Part shown: piece after piece, positions 45,601-55,848 of the stretch
Position numbering within the stretch: the stretch's first letter is position 1
How the letters are laid out: every line of letters starts with the position of its first letter
Translations under genes and position numbers: made by a program
Assembly: GCA_010909165.1 (NCBI GenBank)
Contig: MU008206.1
Span: forward strand, 1-64,000
Source: Anthoceros angustus
Lineage: Eukaryota > Streptophyta > Anthocerotopsida > Anthocerotales > Anthocerotaceae
Direction of reading: 5' to 3'
Length of the DNA stretch: 64,000 nucleotides
Notes under the pieces: generated by a model
The model's database searches: none
The model's input: only the letters and a program-made list of their open reading frames with translations
Told to the model about the DNA's origin: nothing

Positions 45601-46624
45601 CTACATCCACGGGTTTCATGCCACCACTAAATTCACTAAAAATTTGCCTCAAAGGTTTGCGAACCACATTGCCCAGTACATTCAGCCTTCCCCTGTGAGC
45701 CATGCCAATGACAATGTTCTCGACACCCCTGTCTGCAGCTCTGTCAATCAGCTCCTTCATACCAGGTATTAAGGTTTCGCAGCCCTCCAACCCAAACCGT
45801 TTAGAAGCCATCCATTTCTGCGCCAGAAAACTCTCAAAAATGGTGCCCCACATGAGACGATCGAGGATAGCAAAACGGCGCTGAGGCCCGTACTTCCCTG
45901 GGACCTGGGTTTCAATTTTGTCTCTGAGCCAATTGCACTGTTCTCTGTCAGATATGTGCATGTACTCATAGCCGATGGTGCCGCAGTAGGCCTGCTCAAG
46001 TCGATTTAGTATTGACCTGAGAGTCTGAACGGGTCGATTCTCCGACAAAAACCCCGACATTCGCCACACTCCCAGAAAGAATTCTCGATCTAGATCAGCC
46101 TCGGTGAAGCCATAAAGAGCTGGGTCAAGATCCGCCGGGGGATCCCTCTTGCTCAAGCCAAGTGGATCCAGTCTTGCCTTCATGTGGCCGTTCACCTGGT
46201 AGGCCCTGACAAGTAACAACAGGCGCATGCTTTCCTGAATTGTTTGGCCTGAGATCCCGGGGCTGGAGGCTGCAACCCCTGTGAAATTGCGGAAGAAGGC
46301 GTCCCATGATTCATCCACAGCTTTGGGGTCGTCCTCCCACGCTTTCTGGAGCTCCTCAAGGTAGGCACTGCTCGTGCCATCCAAAAAATTATCTGTGAGC
46401 TTAGACAATGGAACAGCTCTGGGGACGGGCGCTAATTGCAGCTTCTCCGGGCTGGCATGGATGGATCGGAAGCTTGCGGATCGGTCCTGAAAGCCTGCCC
46501 ACAACCCTGTGGCAAGTGGTCGTTGCGAGCTGGTGCCATCCCGCGCTCCTGCTGTTCGCACGCAGCGCCAGCTCCTAGCCAGCCGGGCAGTGGTCAGGCA
46601 CGTTAACCTCTGCCGCCAAGCCAT
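42686..46624 (-). CDS. OGDH: 2-oxoglutarate dehydrogenase E1 component, mitochondrial
   Basis: Nine exons on the minus strand: 46,624-45,084, 44,946-44,892, 44,787-44,561, 44,455-44,123, 44,031-43,785, 43,680-43,552, 43,440-43,225, 43,136-43,013 and 42,921-42,686, giving 1,035 residues, the usual length. It decarboxylates 2-oxoglutarate with thiamine diphosphate and passes the succinyl group to E2 in the TCA cycle. An Arg-rich presequence ([19 protein letters not shown]) is followed by [21 protein letters not shown], then [14 protein letters not shown], the ThDP motif [10 protein letters not shown]...INNQVAF near residues 405-440, [17 protein letters not shown], and in the C-terminal half [35 protein letters not shown] and [20 protein letters not shown]. 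All introns are GT-AG except the one between exons 6 and 7, which has a GC donor (CAG|GCAAGC). A (GGT)n tract lies in the last intron. Confidence 0.97.
42947..42971. repeat. ACC trinucleotide microsatellite in the last OGDH intron
   Basis: About eight ACC units (GGT on the coding strand). It lies within the 91-nt intron between exons 8 and 9 and could vary in length between individuals. Confidence 0.85.
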
Positions 46625-47092
46625 AGACGCTAGTTCACCCCACTCCCGACGGCTGAGCTCAAATACTGAGGCAGCTGAGCTACTCAGATCAAAGCTCGGG
46701 CCGGAGACTCACAACCTTGAAACCACTTACGCGCGCGCGCTCCTGCTACCCCAGTTCCGTGTTCTTCATTTCATTTTCCGCTCGCCGTCCAGTCGTGCTA
46801 AGTTCCTTCCCTGTTCCACGGTCCAAGTTCCTGGTCCGGGTCACTCGTCCCCTTACTTGCTCAATCCAGGTCGGATGCCGGACGGGTCTATCAATTGTCA
46901 CATTACCCGGAGCCGCAGTCTTTTCCATATTATGAGCTTCAGACTAGGTCGGTATCCCACTCTCCTCTTACTTTTTTTTTTTGGGTAGGTACGTAGGGGC
47001 TTACACTTTAGGGCGAAAATCCTTTTTTTTTTACTTTTGCCGATTAATATTTAATAATATACATCAAGAAGTAAAAAAAATCACTATATTAA
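46625..47092. other. Upstream region of the 2-oxoglutarate dehydrogenase gene
   Basis: It contains the presumed promoter and leader (right to left on the minus strand). A GCGCGCGCGC run lies near 46,731-46,740. No other coding sequence was recognised. Confidence 0.4.
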
Positions 47093-47126
47093 AGTCCACT
47101 AAGGACGGAATTTCCATCATAGGACT
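47093..47126 (-). repeat. Second copy of the conserved hairpin motif
   Basis: Outer arms AGTCC...GGACT and inner arms GACGGAA...TTCCATC. Compared with the copy at 20,038-20,070 one stem base has changed; on the minus-strand RNA this gives a U-G instead of a C-G pair, so the fold is kept. It probably marks another retroelement 3' end. Confidence 0.5.
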
Positions 47127-47329
47127 GAAAAGACACATATTGAAAAGCATTAAAGTTTAACCGCTATTTTGAATTTCCTAGGTACTAGTGGTGTGAAGTA
47201 AATCAAATATATGGCAGGTTGAAATGTTGGATACATTCTTCGATATATTCTGCCCTGTAATCCCACATTTGTTTCAAGCAAACACCTGTAAAAATAGGGT
47301 CAAGAAAAGAGAAGAAACTTCGGAGCGAA

Positions 47330-48485
47330 GATGGCCCCAACAACAACAACGACAACATGATGTCTTGTCCCATTTTTGCAAGGCCAGGGACTTGGAGGTG
47401 AACTTGAAGAAGACCAAGATGATGTTCTTCAATAGGATGGACCCAATCGATCGCAATTTGCAGTTCTTTTGTAATGGCAAGCCAATTGAGATTATCCGAT
47501 CTTATGTCTACTTGGGTGCAACTCTTTATGGCCCGAGTTTTCAGTGGAAGGTTTCTCCTGCTGCTCGCATTGTCAAGGGTGTGGCATTAGCGTGTGGGTT
47601 CGGAGGCAGTGGTCTAGGATGCACATCAATGACATCCCCACTCAGCAATTGTTATTCAACAAAGTTGTTCCTTCCGTTATGTATGCTGCGGAGTTTTGGG
47701 GCCCCTAGGGATCTTTAGTAGGATGACTGTAGCAAGGTGGAACAGGTCCAAATATCCTTTCTTCGACCACATATTGTTTATAAAAAGTTTGTCCCCCTAG
47801 CCATCTTTTATGCAAAGTTTGCCACATTCCCGCTTGAGCTTGAGGGTCTATTTCGTCTAACCAGCTTCCTACACCGTCTCTATTCTTTAGAGGAAGCTCA
47901 GTCCAATCACCCCACCTCCACTCCCCCGTACGTCCTCCTTGCTTTCTATTCCTCTCGGAAGTTAGCCTTTTTAGGTAGCAAGACTTGTTGGTATGCTCAA
48001 TCTTCTCCTTGGCTCAAGAAACTTGGCTTCTGTCCCGAAAATCCCCCAGCCCACCCCCTTTTCCAATTTTTGCCTCCGCCTTCCAATAGGTCCATTCGCA
48101 ATGAATTGCAATCCATCTATCTCTCATACACCTAGTCTCCTCTCTTTGGATCCTTACCCACTAAACTCCACACTAACAAACAATTTTTCAGATCCTCTCC
48201 AAGTCCGGGAGACCCTTGCTTTCACTCTATCTCCGCAACCATGTGTCTTTCAACCTTAGGATGATTATAGGTCATTTCGTAGTCTCATCGTCTCGTGATT
48301 GAGACTTATAGATGGCTTCATCTCAAGCCACCTAGGGAGACTAGAATATGCAGTAGGGAAGTTGAGACAGAGGAACACTTTGTTTTCGTCTACCCTATCT
48401 ACGAGGATATCGGGAATTCTTTTGCCAACTTATTCATACCAGCTCATCTGCTAACCGGATTCTCCACCAATGTCTTAGTCCCTAC
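47330..48485 (+). mobile_element. Non-LTR retrotransposon (LINE C), 3' fragment with RT C-terminus
   Basis: Plus strand, several frames. It starts with the end of the RT domain: LEVNLKKTKMMFFNR, FFCNGKPIEIIRSYVYLGATLYG, then ARIVKGVALA, and LLFNKVVPSVMYAAEFWGP in the next frame. A helical connector follows (VPLAIFYAKFATFPLELEGLFRL), and then a Cys/His block near the end: IGHFR, IETYRWLHLKPPRETRICSR, VETEEHFVF, PIYEDIG. This order is typical of LINE C-termini. At least four frameshifts separate the pieces. From about 47,977 rightward it belongs to the 2-kb tandem duplication. Confidence 0.75.
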
Positions 48486-50000
48486 CGGTGTACCTCCATC
48501 TTCGAGATAGTCCACCACAAACCAGTCCAACGCTTGCTCTTACAGTATCCCGATGTGGGTGGATTTCCGCATCACAGCGCACACTTGACTCGATCGAGGT
48601 AGCCATAGAACCTCTCAACATAATCAAACAAGGACTCCCTCTTCTTCCTACGGAGAGTTCTCACCTGTGGTGGCGTGAATCGAGACCACAAATCGATCTT
48701 AAAGGCGCCTTCAAGAATCCCAATCTACAGCATTCTTGCTCAGAAGTTCGACCAGCATCACAAGCATGCCCCTCGCAATCTAGGAAAGACGCGGTCGATC
48801 GGCGACCGTATCCTCCCATTAGCATGAGAACATGCTCAAAAGTGCGCGCACAAACTTCCGGCTGCCGCTCTCTTTTCCCCAAACTGATGAATCTGGCGGG
48901 GTTGTGGCAAGCCCCTCCTACTCCGATTCCACTCCATGATCCCTAGTCCAGATGAGTCGACGATTTGCGCCTCCTCTTGCTGCAGTAAGTTGTCCAACCA
49001 AAGTTCTCTGAGCGGGTGTCTTGCACAAAAATTGAGCATGTGGATGGCGTTTTCCCAGGCTCGTCCCAAGATGGTGAGCTGGGCGTGATTCTATCAAGGC
49101 GCTCCAAGATCCTCGTACCAGCCCGTGAATTTCTCCACCGCTTTCACCCTTCCTTCTTACCGCTTGTTTCGCTAGAGGTTGAGCTAGACCCATCATCTCT
49201 GAAGGTCCAGCGTTGAGGAGGCCCAGTGCTGGTAGCTGAACTTGAATCGCGCTCCAGAAATGGTGCTTCCTCCTCGCTTTCCTCTTCACACACTAACTCC
49301 TCTTCAACCACCTCCTTTACTTCGCTGTCGGTGGTTTCGACGTCCCCTTCCCCAGAAGCGTTTTCTGCTGGATCACTTGGCTCCCCCTTGTAGGCAAGGG
49401 CAAAAACGGCCTCCTCCTCAAGCGCCCTTAGCTCTTCCTCCTCCTGGAGCTGCAACCACTGCTATGCGTTTTCCTCCCTCCATTGATTTAGATCTCTTGC
49501 GAATGTGGGGGTGACCTCCTATGGTTTTCTCCTCTCCCCTCCCTCCGCTAGACATCTGCAAGCATCCTCATAGCCTCAAAACACGGTTGTTAGAAGAAAT
49601 CAGCCAACTCCTACCTGAGCTAGGAAGAAGGAGGAAAAAGAAGGAGTCATAAGAAGAGGAAGGGGTCCAGAGGTCTAGCTCTTCTTCTTCTTCTTCCTCT
49701 TCCAGCTCGTCCCCATCTTCTTCTTCGCAAGTGAGGAGAGTGGTACCCAGAGCTCCACGTCGGATGAAGAATCCGAGAAAGCCTATGAACGAATGAGGAA
49801 GGACTTGGAGAAGGTTAAGAAGAGGCGGGAGGAAGCCGAACGTGCTGAGAAGGAGAGGAAAGGGAAGACGGTTCGACGATGGAGAAGGAGAGACGCCCAC
49901 CGCAGGAGGAGGGATTGCAAGTGGAGGCTTTGACAAAAGATTGATGAATTGGAGGTCAAGGCTGTGAAGAATCAAGCTCCACGAGGTCACCCTCACCGCA
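47977..50000. repeat. Composite tandem duplication, unit 1
   Basis: About 2.02 kb made of a LINE C tail (+), a gag gene (-) and the start of a gypsy element (+). It is repeated in the same order and orientation at about 50,000-52,090. The junction falls at GCAAGACTTGTTGGT, where the gypsy sequence GCAAGACAGTTGGT and the LINE sequence share an imperfect match. The two units differ mainly at CAG/CTG sites. Confidence 0.9.
48510..49535 (-). pseudogene. Retrotransposon gag-type gene (unit 1), frameshifted
   Basis: Minus strand. The acidic N-terminal part is open over about 49,455-49,144 (EEEELRALEEEAVFALAYKGEPSDPAENASGEGD, shown in the duplicate as well). The capsid-like part (RTFEHV, DCEGHACDAGR) is broken by frameshifts. 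The first codons preserved in unit 2 are disrupted here by a small deletion near 49,498-49,503. This is a pseudogene of the gene in unit 2. Confidence 0.7.
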
Positions 50001-50500
50001 AGACTTGTTGGTATGCTCAATCTTCTCCTTGGCTCAAGAAACTTGGCCATCGAAAATCCCCACCCCCTTTTCCAATTTTTGCCTCCGCCTTCCAATAGGT
50101 CCATTCGCAATGAATTGCAATCCATCTATCTCTCATACACCTAGTCTCCTCTCTTTGGATCCTTACCCACTAAACTCCACACTAACAAACAATTTTTTCG
50201 TATCCTCTCCAAGTCTGGGAGACCCTTGCTTTCACTCTATCTCCGCAACCATGTGTCTTTCAACCTTAGGATGATTATAGGTCATTTTCGTGTGGGGTCT
50301 CATCGTCTCAGGATTGAGACTTATAGATGGCTGCATCTCAAGCCACCTAGGGAGACTAGAATATGCAGTAGGGAAGTTGAGACAGAGGAACACTTTGTTT
50401 TCGTCTACCCTATCTACGAGGATATCGGGAATTCTTTTGCCAACTTATTCATACCAGCTCATCTGCTAACCGGATTGCTCCAGCCAATGTCTTAGTCCCT
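50000..50500 (+). mobile_element. LINE C tail, duplicated copy
   Basis: It repeats 47,977-48,485: LLSLYLRNHVSFNLRMIIGHFRVGSHRL (in pieces), IETYRWLHLKPPRETRICSR, VETEEHFVF, PIYEDIGNSFANLF. It has no RT part, because the duplication began inside the element. Confidence 0.8.
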
Positions 50501-50519
50501 CGCCTGCAGTGTACCTCCA

Positions 50520-51606
50520 TCTTTCGAGATAGTCCACTCACAAACCAGTCCAACGCTTGCTCTTGAGTATCACGATGTGGGTGGATTTCCGAACATCACA
50601 GCACACTTGACTTTCGATCGGTAGCCATAGAACCTCTCAACATAATCAAACAAGGACTCCCTTTTCTTCCTACGAAGAATTCTCAATTTTGCCGGTGTGG
50701 TGGCGTGGCGAGACCCGAAATCGATTGAGCGGCCTTCAAAGAATCCCAATCTACAGGCGCACTTGCCCCGTAAGTTCGACTGTACCACTGCTGGGCATGC
50801 CCCCTCAGCAATCCAGGAAAGATGCGCAGTCGATCGGCGACCGTATCCTCCAGATTAGCATGAGAAACATGCTCAAAAGTGCGCACAAACGCCTCTGCGT
50901 CGTCGCCCTTTCTCTTTTCCCCAAACTTGACATACTGCTGGCGACTGTGGGGTTGTGGCAAGCCCCCTCCTACTCCGATTCCACTCGATCCCTAGTCCAG
51001 TGATGGGCTCGACGTGCGCCCCTCCTCTTCGGGTAAGTTGTCCAACCAAAGTTCTCTGGAAGGGTGTCTTGCACAAAAATTTGAGCACTGCTGTGGGATG
51101 GCGTTTCCCCTAGGCGTTCGTCCCAAGATGGTGAGCTGGGCAGTGATTCTATCAAGGCGCTCCATAAGATCCTCGAACCCTGAATTTCTCCGCTCACCCT
51201 TCCTTCTTCTTTTGTTTCGCTAGAGGTTGAGCTAGACCATCATCTCTCTGAAGGTCCGCGTTGAGGAGGCCCGGTCTGGTAGCTGAACTTGAATCGCGCT
51301 CCAGTGGTGCTTCCTCCTCGCTTTCCTCTTCACACACTAACTCCTCTTCAACCACCTCCTTTACTTCGCTGTCGGTGGTTTCGACGTCCCCTTCCCCAGA
51401 AGCGTTTTCTGCTGGATCACTTGGCTCCCCCTTGTAGGCAAGGGCAAAAACGGCCTCCTCCTCAAGCGCCCTTAGCTCTTCCTCCTCCTGGAGCCGCCGT
51501 GCAACCACCGTTGCGTTTTCCTCCCTCCATTGATTTAGATCTCTTGCAGTAACAGGTGGGGGTGACCTCCTATGGTTTTCTCCTCTCCCCCTCCCTCTGC
51601 TAGACA
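50520..51606 (-). mobile_element. Retrotransposon gag-type gene (unit 2)
   Basis: Minus strand, starting at an ATG near 51,606 (MSSRGRGRG). A proline/arginine-rich start and an acidic coiled region (LNQWREENATVVARRLQEEE, then EVKEVVEEELVCEEESEEEA) are followed, after frame breaks, by the capsid-like block: FVRTFEHVSHANLEDTVADR, LRIFPGLLRGHAQQWYS, DWDSLKAA and LRILRRKKRESLFDYVERFYG. This matches the Retrotrans_gag domain of Ty3/gypsy elements. It is head to head with the plus-strand gypsy element that begins about 50 bp away. No pol of its own is seen to the left, so it is cut off by the LINE tail. Confidence 0.75.
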
Positions 51607-51649
51607 TCTGCAAGCATCCTCATAGCCTCCAAAACACGGTTGTTAAAGA

Positions 51650-54600
51650 AAAATCAGCCAACTCCTCGGCTGAGCTAGGAAGAAGGAGGAAAAAGAAACG
51701 GAGTCATAAGAAGAGGAAGGGGTCCACGAGGTCTAGCTCTTCTTCTTCTTCTTCCTCTTCCAGCTCGTCCCCATCTTCTTCTTCTGCAAGTGAGGAGAGT
51801 GGTACCCAGGAGAGCTCCACGTCGGATGAAGAATCCGAGAAAGCCTATGAACGACGTATGAGGAAGGACTTGGAGAAGGTTAAGAAGAGGCAGGAGGAAG
51901 CTGAACGTGTGCTAGAGAAGGAGAGGAAAGGGAAGACGGTTTGACCGATGGAGAAGGGGGAGACGTCCACCGCAGGAGGAGGGATTGCAGGGCAAGTGGA
52001 GGCTTTGACAAAAAGATTGACAGAATTGGAGGTCAAGGCTGTGAAAAATCAAGCTCCACAGAGATCACCCTCACCTGCAAGACAGTTGGTGTATTGCTCA
52101 ATTTGTCATCAAACAGAACACACCAACCGGGAATGTATCCGAGCACCGCGGCATGCTGTGAATCACGTGGAATCTATCATGCCTGGTGATTATTGGTACA
52201 TGGATGAGGCTTACCAAGTGCAGTACATCGGAAGTCGCCCGCCTCAATCGATGAGGGCGACTTACCAACCCGCAAAGACCGTCGTGAGGTATGGGTCACG
52301 GCCTACCTCACCGGGACCATGGAGACCGGAGCTGCCAAAGGCCAATGGCAATTCCACCTGCTGCTACAAGGGACACCTGGTCATTATTCAATGAATGCTA
52401 ACCTCGGAAACAAATGGGTTATGTACCTTTTGTCAAGTATGCAAGGAGTTGGGGCACAAGGTTGGCGACCCAAGGTGTTCGGGGAGTAGCAAGGTAGCCT
52501 CAAGACGCCTGTGGGTGAGGTTCACAGAGCTGCAGGCGGAAGGAACGCCAACCCAAAACCGCAATCACGGTGACCACAACGCTTTGAAGGTGGAAGAATT
52601 CGATTTTCTTGATGAATCCAGCGTGTATTCGTGGATTGTAGAAGAAGGGTATGAAGGAGAGATGAGTGCAAGGGCTGTTGGTGGCCAAAGTTACCATCCG
52701 AGCGCCGAGAAAAGACCAAAATCCGAAAGCGCCGTGAACGAGAGGAACGGAAGAAAAGGAAGGTGAGGGACGACTCACCTTGGCCTCCAGAGACTCGTGG
52801 GGGTCGGAATTTGGTAGAGGAGGAGGAAAATGAAGAGGTCCATAAGACGCCTACCGGGGAGATGCCCTACTGGTAGGAGGAACGCCACGTAGGAGGCGAA
52901 CCTACCATGGTAGGAGGGGAGGGGAGTGACCCACCCACAAGCGGAAGAGGGGGAGGAAGGGTGTTTCCACATCGAAGGAAGTGGAAAATGTTGGAGGATG
53001 AGCTAAGGAGGCTCACCCAACATGCGAAGATGGAAGAAGAGGCGTGAGCTGAAATTGACAATCGATCATGGAGTCCACAAAGGACCAAGAGTGAGGAGTT
53101 TACCAATAAGGTCGAGCCGACCAAAGATCGTGGCTGCAAACGGGAGGAAACATTGATAAGATCTCCGCCACGATGCATTGCTTGACCGAGAATTTGTGGT
53201 CACTTGAGACAATTGCTTGCGGTGAGTCCAAGATCCCGAAAATTGTGAAGGAAGCGATTAGGGGATCCGAACCCATGGGGACGAAGGAGGCCGGTGGAGG
53301 TAAATGTGGTTGAACTTGTTGATTTGGGAGCGAGATTGAAATTGAGATTGCAGCTTGGTGCCTAATGTGCCATTAGATTCGGGTTCGAGTCAACTTGATG
53401 ATGAGGAGAGACATCATCGCCTTGGTTTCACCAAGTTTAACCCATCCGAAAGTGTTCTTGAGGATGGCGATCAAACAAGGAGGAAACCTTTGGGGTGTTG
53501 AGAATGTGCCAACCGTGATTGGTGGTCTCACATTCCATCTTACCTACATTGTCATGAGGCCGGATCTAGGCTACAAGGTTTTGATAGGCGTGCCTTGGTT
53601 GTATGGTACCGCTTGTGTCTTTGATTTGGCCCAGCTGCATTACATTTAAGTCATGTAGGGTAGGGCCCGCCGAGGTCGCTTTGTGTCATGGAGCAAGGCA
53701 CCCTATGAAGGGAGTCCGCCTGGCCCGATGGGTACACCTCGGTAGTACGGGGTGAGCTCTTGGACCGAGCTACGAGGACCCCGCTTGAGGTGGCGAATAA
53801 AATCGAGTTGGTGTACACCGCCACAAGTAGATGGTGTCAAGAGGAGGAGCCGAGGACGAGGCAGAGAAGGAGTAGCTCGGAAGGGTAGAGCCTATGATCG
53901 CGATTTCCCGACGAAGGATCGGAATAGTGTAGCAACCGGAAGGGACTTATGAGATCCGAAGAGGACTTGGAGCTAGAACCCGAAGGTGGTCAAGATCTCC
54001 GTGCATCTAGGAGTGGTAGAAAAGAAGAATTTCGTAGGGTCCTTAGAGAATATGTCGATGTGTTTGCCTTCAAGATTACCGACATGACAGAATTCGGAAG
54101 AATTGGGGATACATCAATCGATTTGAAGGAGGGCAAGACTGTAAGGATCAAGCAATGTTGAATCCCAAGTATTCTATGGTCGCCAAGGATCACCGGACCA
54201 ATACTTGGAAGGTGATTTATCCTGCCAAAGGAGTGGGTCGCCCCATTGTAATTGTACCTAAGAAGCAACAGGGAAGGTGTGTCGTGATTTCGTGAAGCTT
54301 AATGAAGCAACGAAAAGGACCACCACCTTGCCTTTCATGGACAGCTTTGGACACGGTGGCCATGAAATGTAGCTAGATGGGTACTGTTACCGATTGGAGG
54401 AGGAGGAAGACCACGCTCACAACCGACAGCACTTACGCTTATTCCAAGCTACCTCGCAACGCCTCGCCACTTTTCGCGTGTGGTGAATGCTATCTTCCGA
54501 GATTTTCCGGAAGTTCATGGAGGTATTTCGGATGATTTTTATGTTTGGTGAGGAAGGCACCTAGCACCTAAGACAATGTTTTTTAAGTGCAGGAGTCCAA

Positions 54601-55450
54601 CATGAAGCTTCATCCAGGAAGTGTTATTTTGGCATGACGAAGGTATTTTGTTGGCACATCGAAGTTTCGAAGAGGATTGCGGTAGATAAGAGAAGGTGGA
54701 GAAGATGATGGACCCCAAACGGTGAGGCGTGCCTTTGTAGGACCGGTAGGATATTACAGAGGTTCATCAAGGATTTTGCTAAGAAGGCGCCTTGGACCCC
54801 AATTGACCAAGAAGGATACACCTTTCGAATGGACTACGCAAGACAGAGGTTTTCGCACCAAGGACAGCCGTGAGCGCACCACGTTACAGCCGCAGATTGG
54901 GAGAAACCGCTTCATGTATACGTGGATGTCCGCTATGCCATTGGGACCATCTTAAGCCGTAAGGACGAGAAGAAACGGACCATCCGATTTTCTATGCTTG
55001 TGAGACTTACCGGATGAGAAGAACTACTCAACCACGAGGCGGGAGGGTCTTGGTATCATTTACTCCCTGTAAGAAGTTTAGACACTATCCGCTTGCTTGT
55101 GTGTGCTTGACGTCATGTTGACCATTTTGCGCTGAAGTACCTTGTAAACAAGCGATTTGTCGGGAAGGATTGCCAGTGGGTACTCTTTTGCTGCACAAGA
55201 GTTTGATTATGGCGTAGAAACTAGAACAGGTTGTGGAAGATCTTTGATTTCATTTCGTCTGAACCGGAGACCCAAGCCAGATGACCGATTGACAAGGAGT
55301 TGGTTGCCACGGCCTTGGTCGAAGGGGAGGACGTGAGCATGTTGTGACGTCAGCCTAAGCATTGATCGCAAGCCTTCTTTGTGAAGGTCAAATGAGCAAG
55401 AAGGAGCGTTGTGCAAGAAAGAACAAAGTCCGCGCAATATCGGTATTCTT
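51650..55450 (+). mobile_element. Ty3/gypsy-type retrotransposon, decayed, gag-like part to RNase H
   Basis: Plus strand with many frame breaks. In order: a basic then Ser-rich tract (RRRKKKRSHKKRKG, poly-Ser) at 51,680-51,790; a coiled coil (RMRKDLEKVKKRQEEAERVLEKE); a zinc knuckle CSICHQTEHTNREC at about 52,096-52,137; a second one, CQVCKELGHKVGDPRC, at about 52,430-52,480; an aspartic-protease region at 53,330-53,640 (ENVPTVIGGLTFHLTYIVMR, LGYKVLIGVPWLYG); RT N-terminal part at 53,990-54,330 (FRRVLREYVDVFAF, then PIVIVPKKQ, KLNEATKR); and RNase H pieces at 54,900-55,215 (HVYVDV, AIGTILSRKDEKKR, HFALKYLVNK). No integrase was recognised before the CACTA-like element begins at 55,849, so the element is truncated at the 3' side or its end is too degraded to see. 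Confidence 0.8.
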
Positions 55451-55845
55451 AAAAGCCTCTTTTGCGCCATGAGGTTACCCCTTTCTCATATCTTTCAAAA
55501 CACGTGTTTTTAAAAGAGATGTGCCAATAAGCGAGTTCCACTTAGAATAATGTGCTAAAATAGAGGTTTTTTCCATGTATGCACACTTTTGTTTCAAGCA
55601 TCGCCTACGTCCGTGCACCTTCGAACATATACGGCGGAAGGGCAAGTGCAGGCACTATGGGTCCAAAAAGGTAGTATGCATTCAAATCAAATTCAGGCGT
55701 TTTCCACAAAGAGTCAAAACGGAATTATACCTGTTGGACGAGCCCAGACTGCCTATAAGTCACAGCTGCCCAAAGGGTCATCTACTTCAACCAAATTGAG
55801 CTCCGAATCTGGCACCGTTTCTACATTTTCCAAAGCCTGCCTTTC
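55451..55845. other. Stretch between the gypsy element and the CACTA-like transposon
   Basis: No recognised coding sequence. It may be the degraded integrase/3' end of the gypsy element or unrelated host DNA into which the transposon inserted. Confidence 0.35.
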
Positions 55846-55848
55846 CGT
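55846..55848. other. Left target-site duplication CGT
   Basis: CGT immediately precedes the left terminal repeat. The same three bases follow the right terminal repeat at 62,160-62,162. Three-base duplications are characteristic of the CACTA superfamily. Confidence 0.7.

Larger units (their letters stand above)
50000..52090. repeat. Composite tandem duplication, unit 2
   Basis: About 2.09 kb. It keeps longer open frames than unit 1 for both the gag gene (-) and the gypsy 5' coding part (+), so it is probably closer to the original. It runs without a break into the rest of the gypsy element. Confidence 0.9.
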
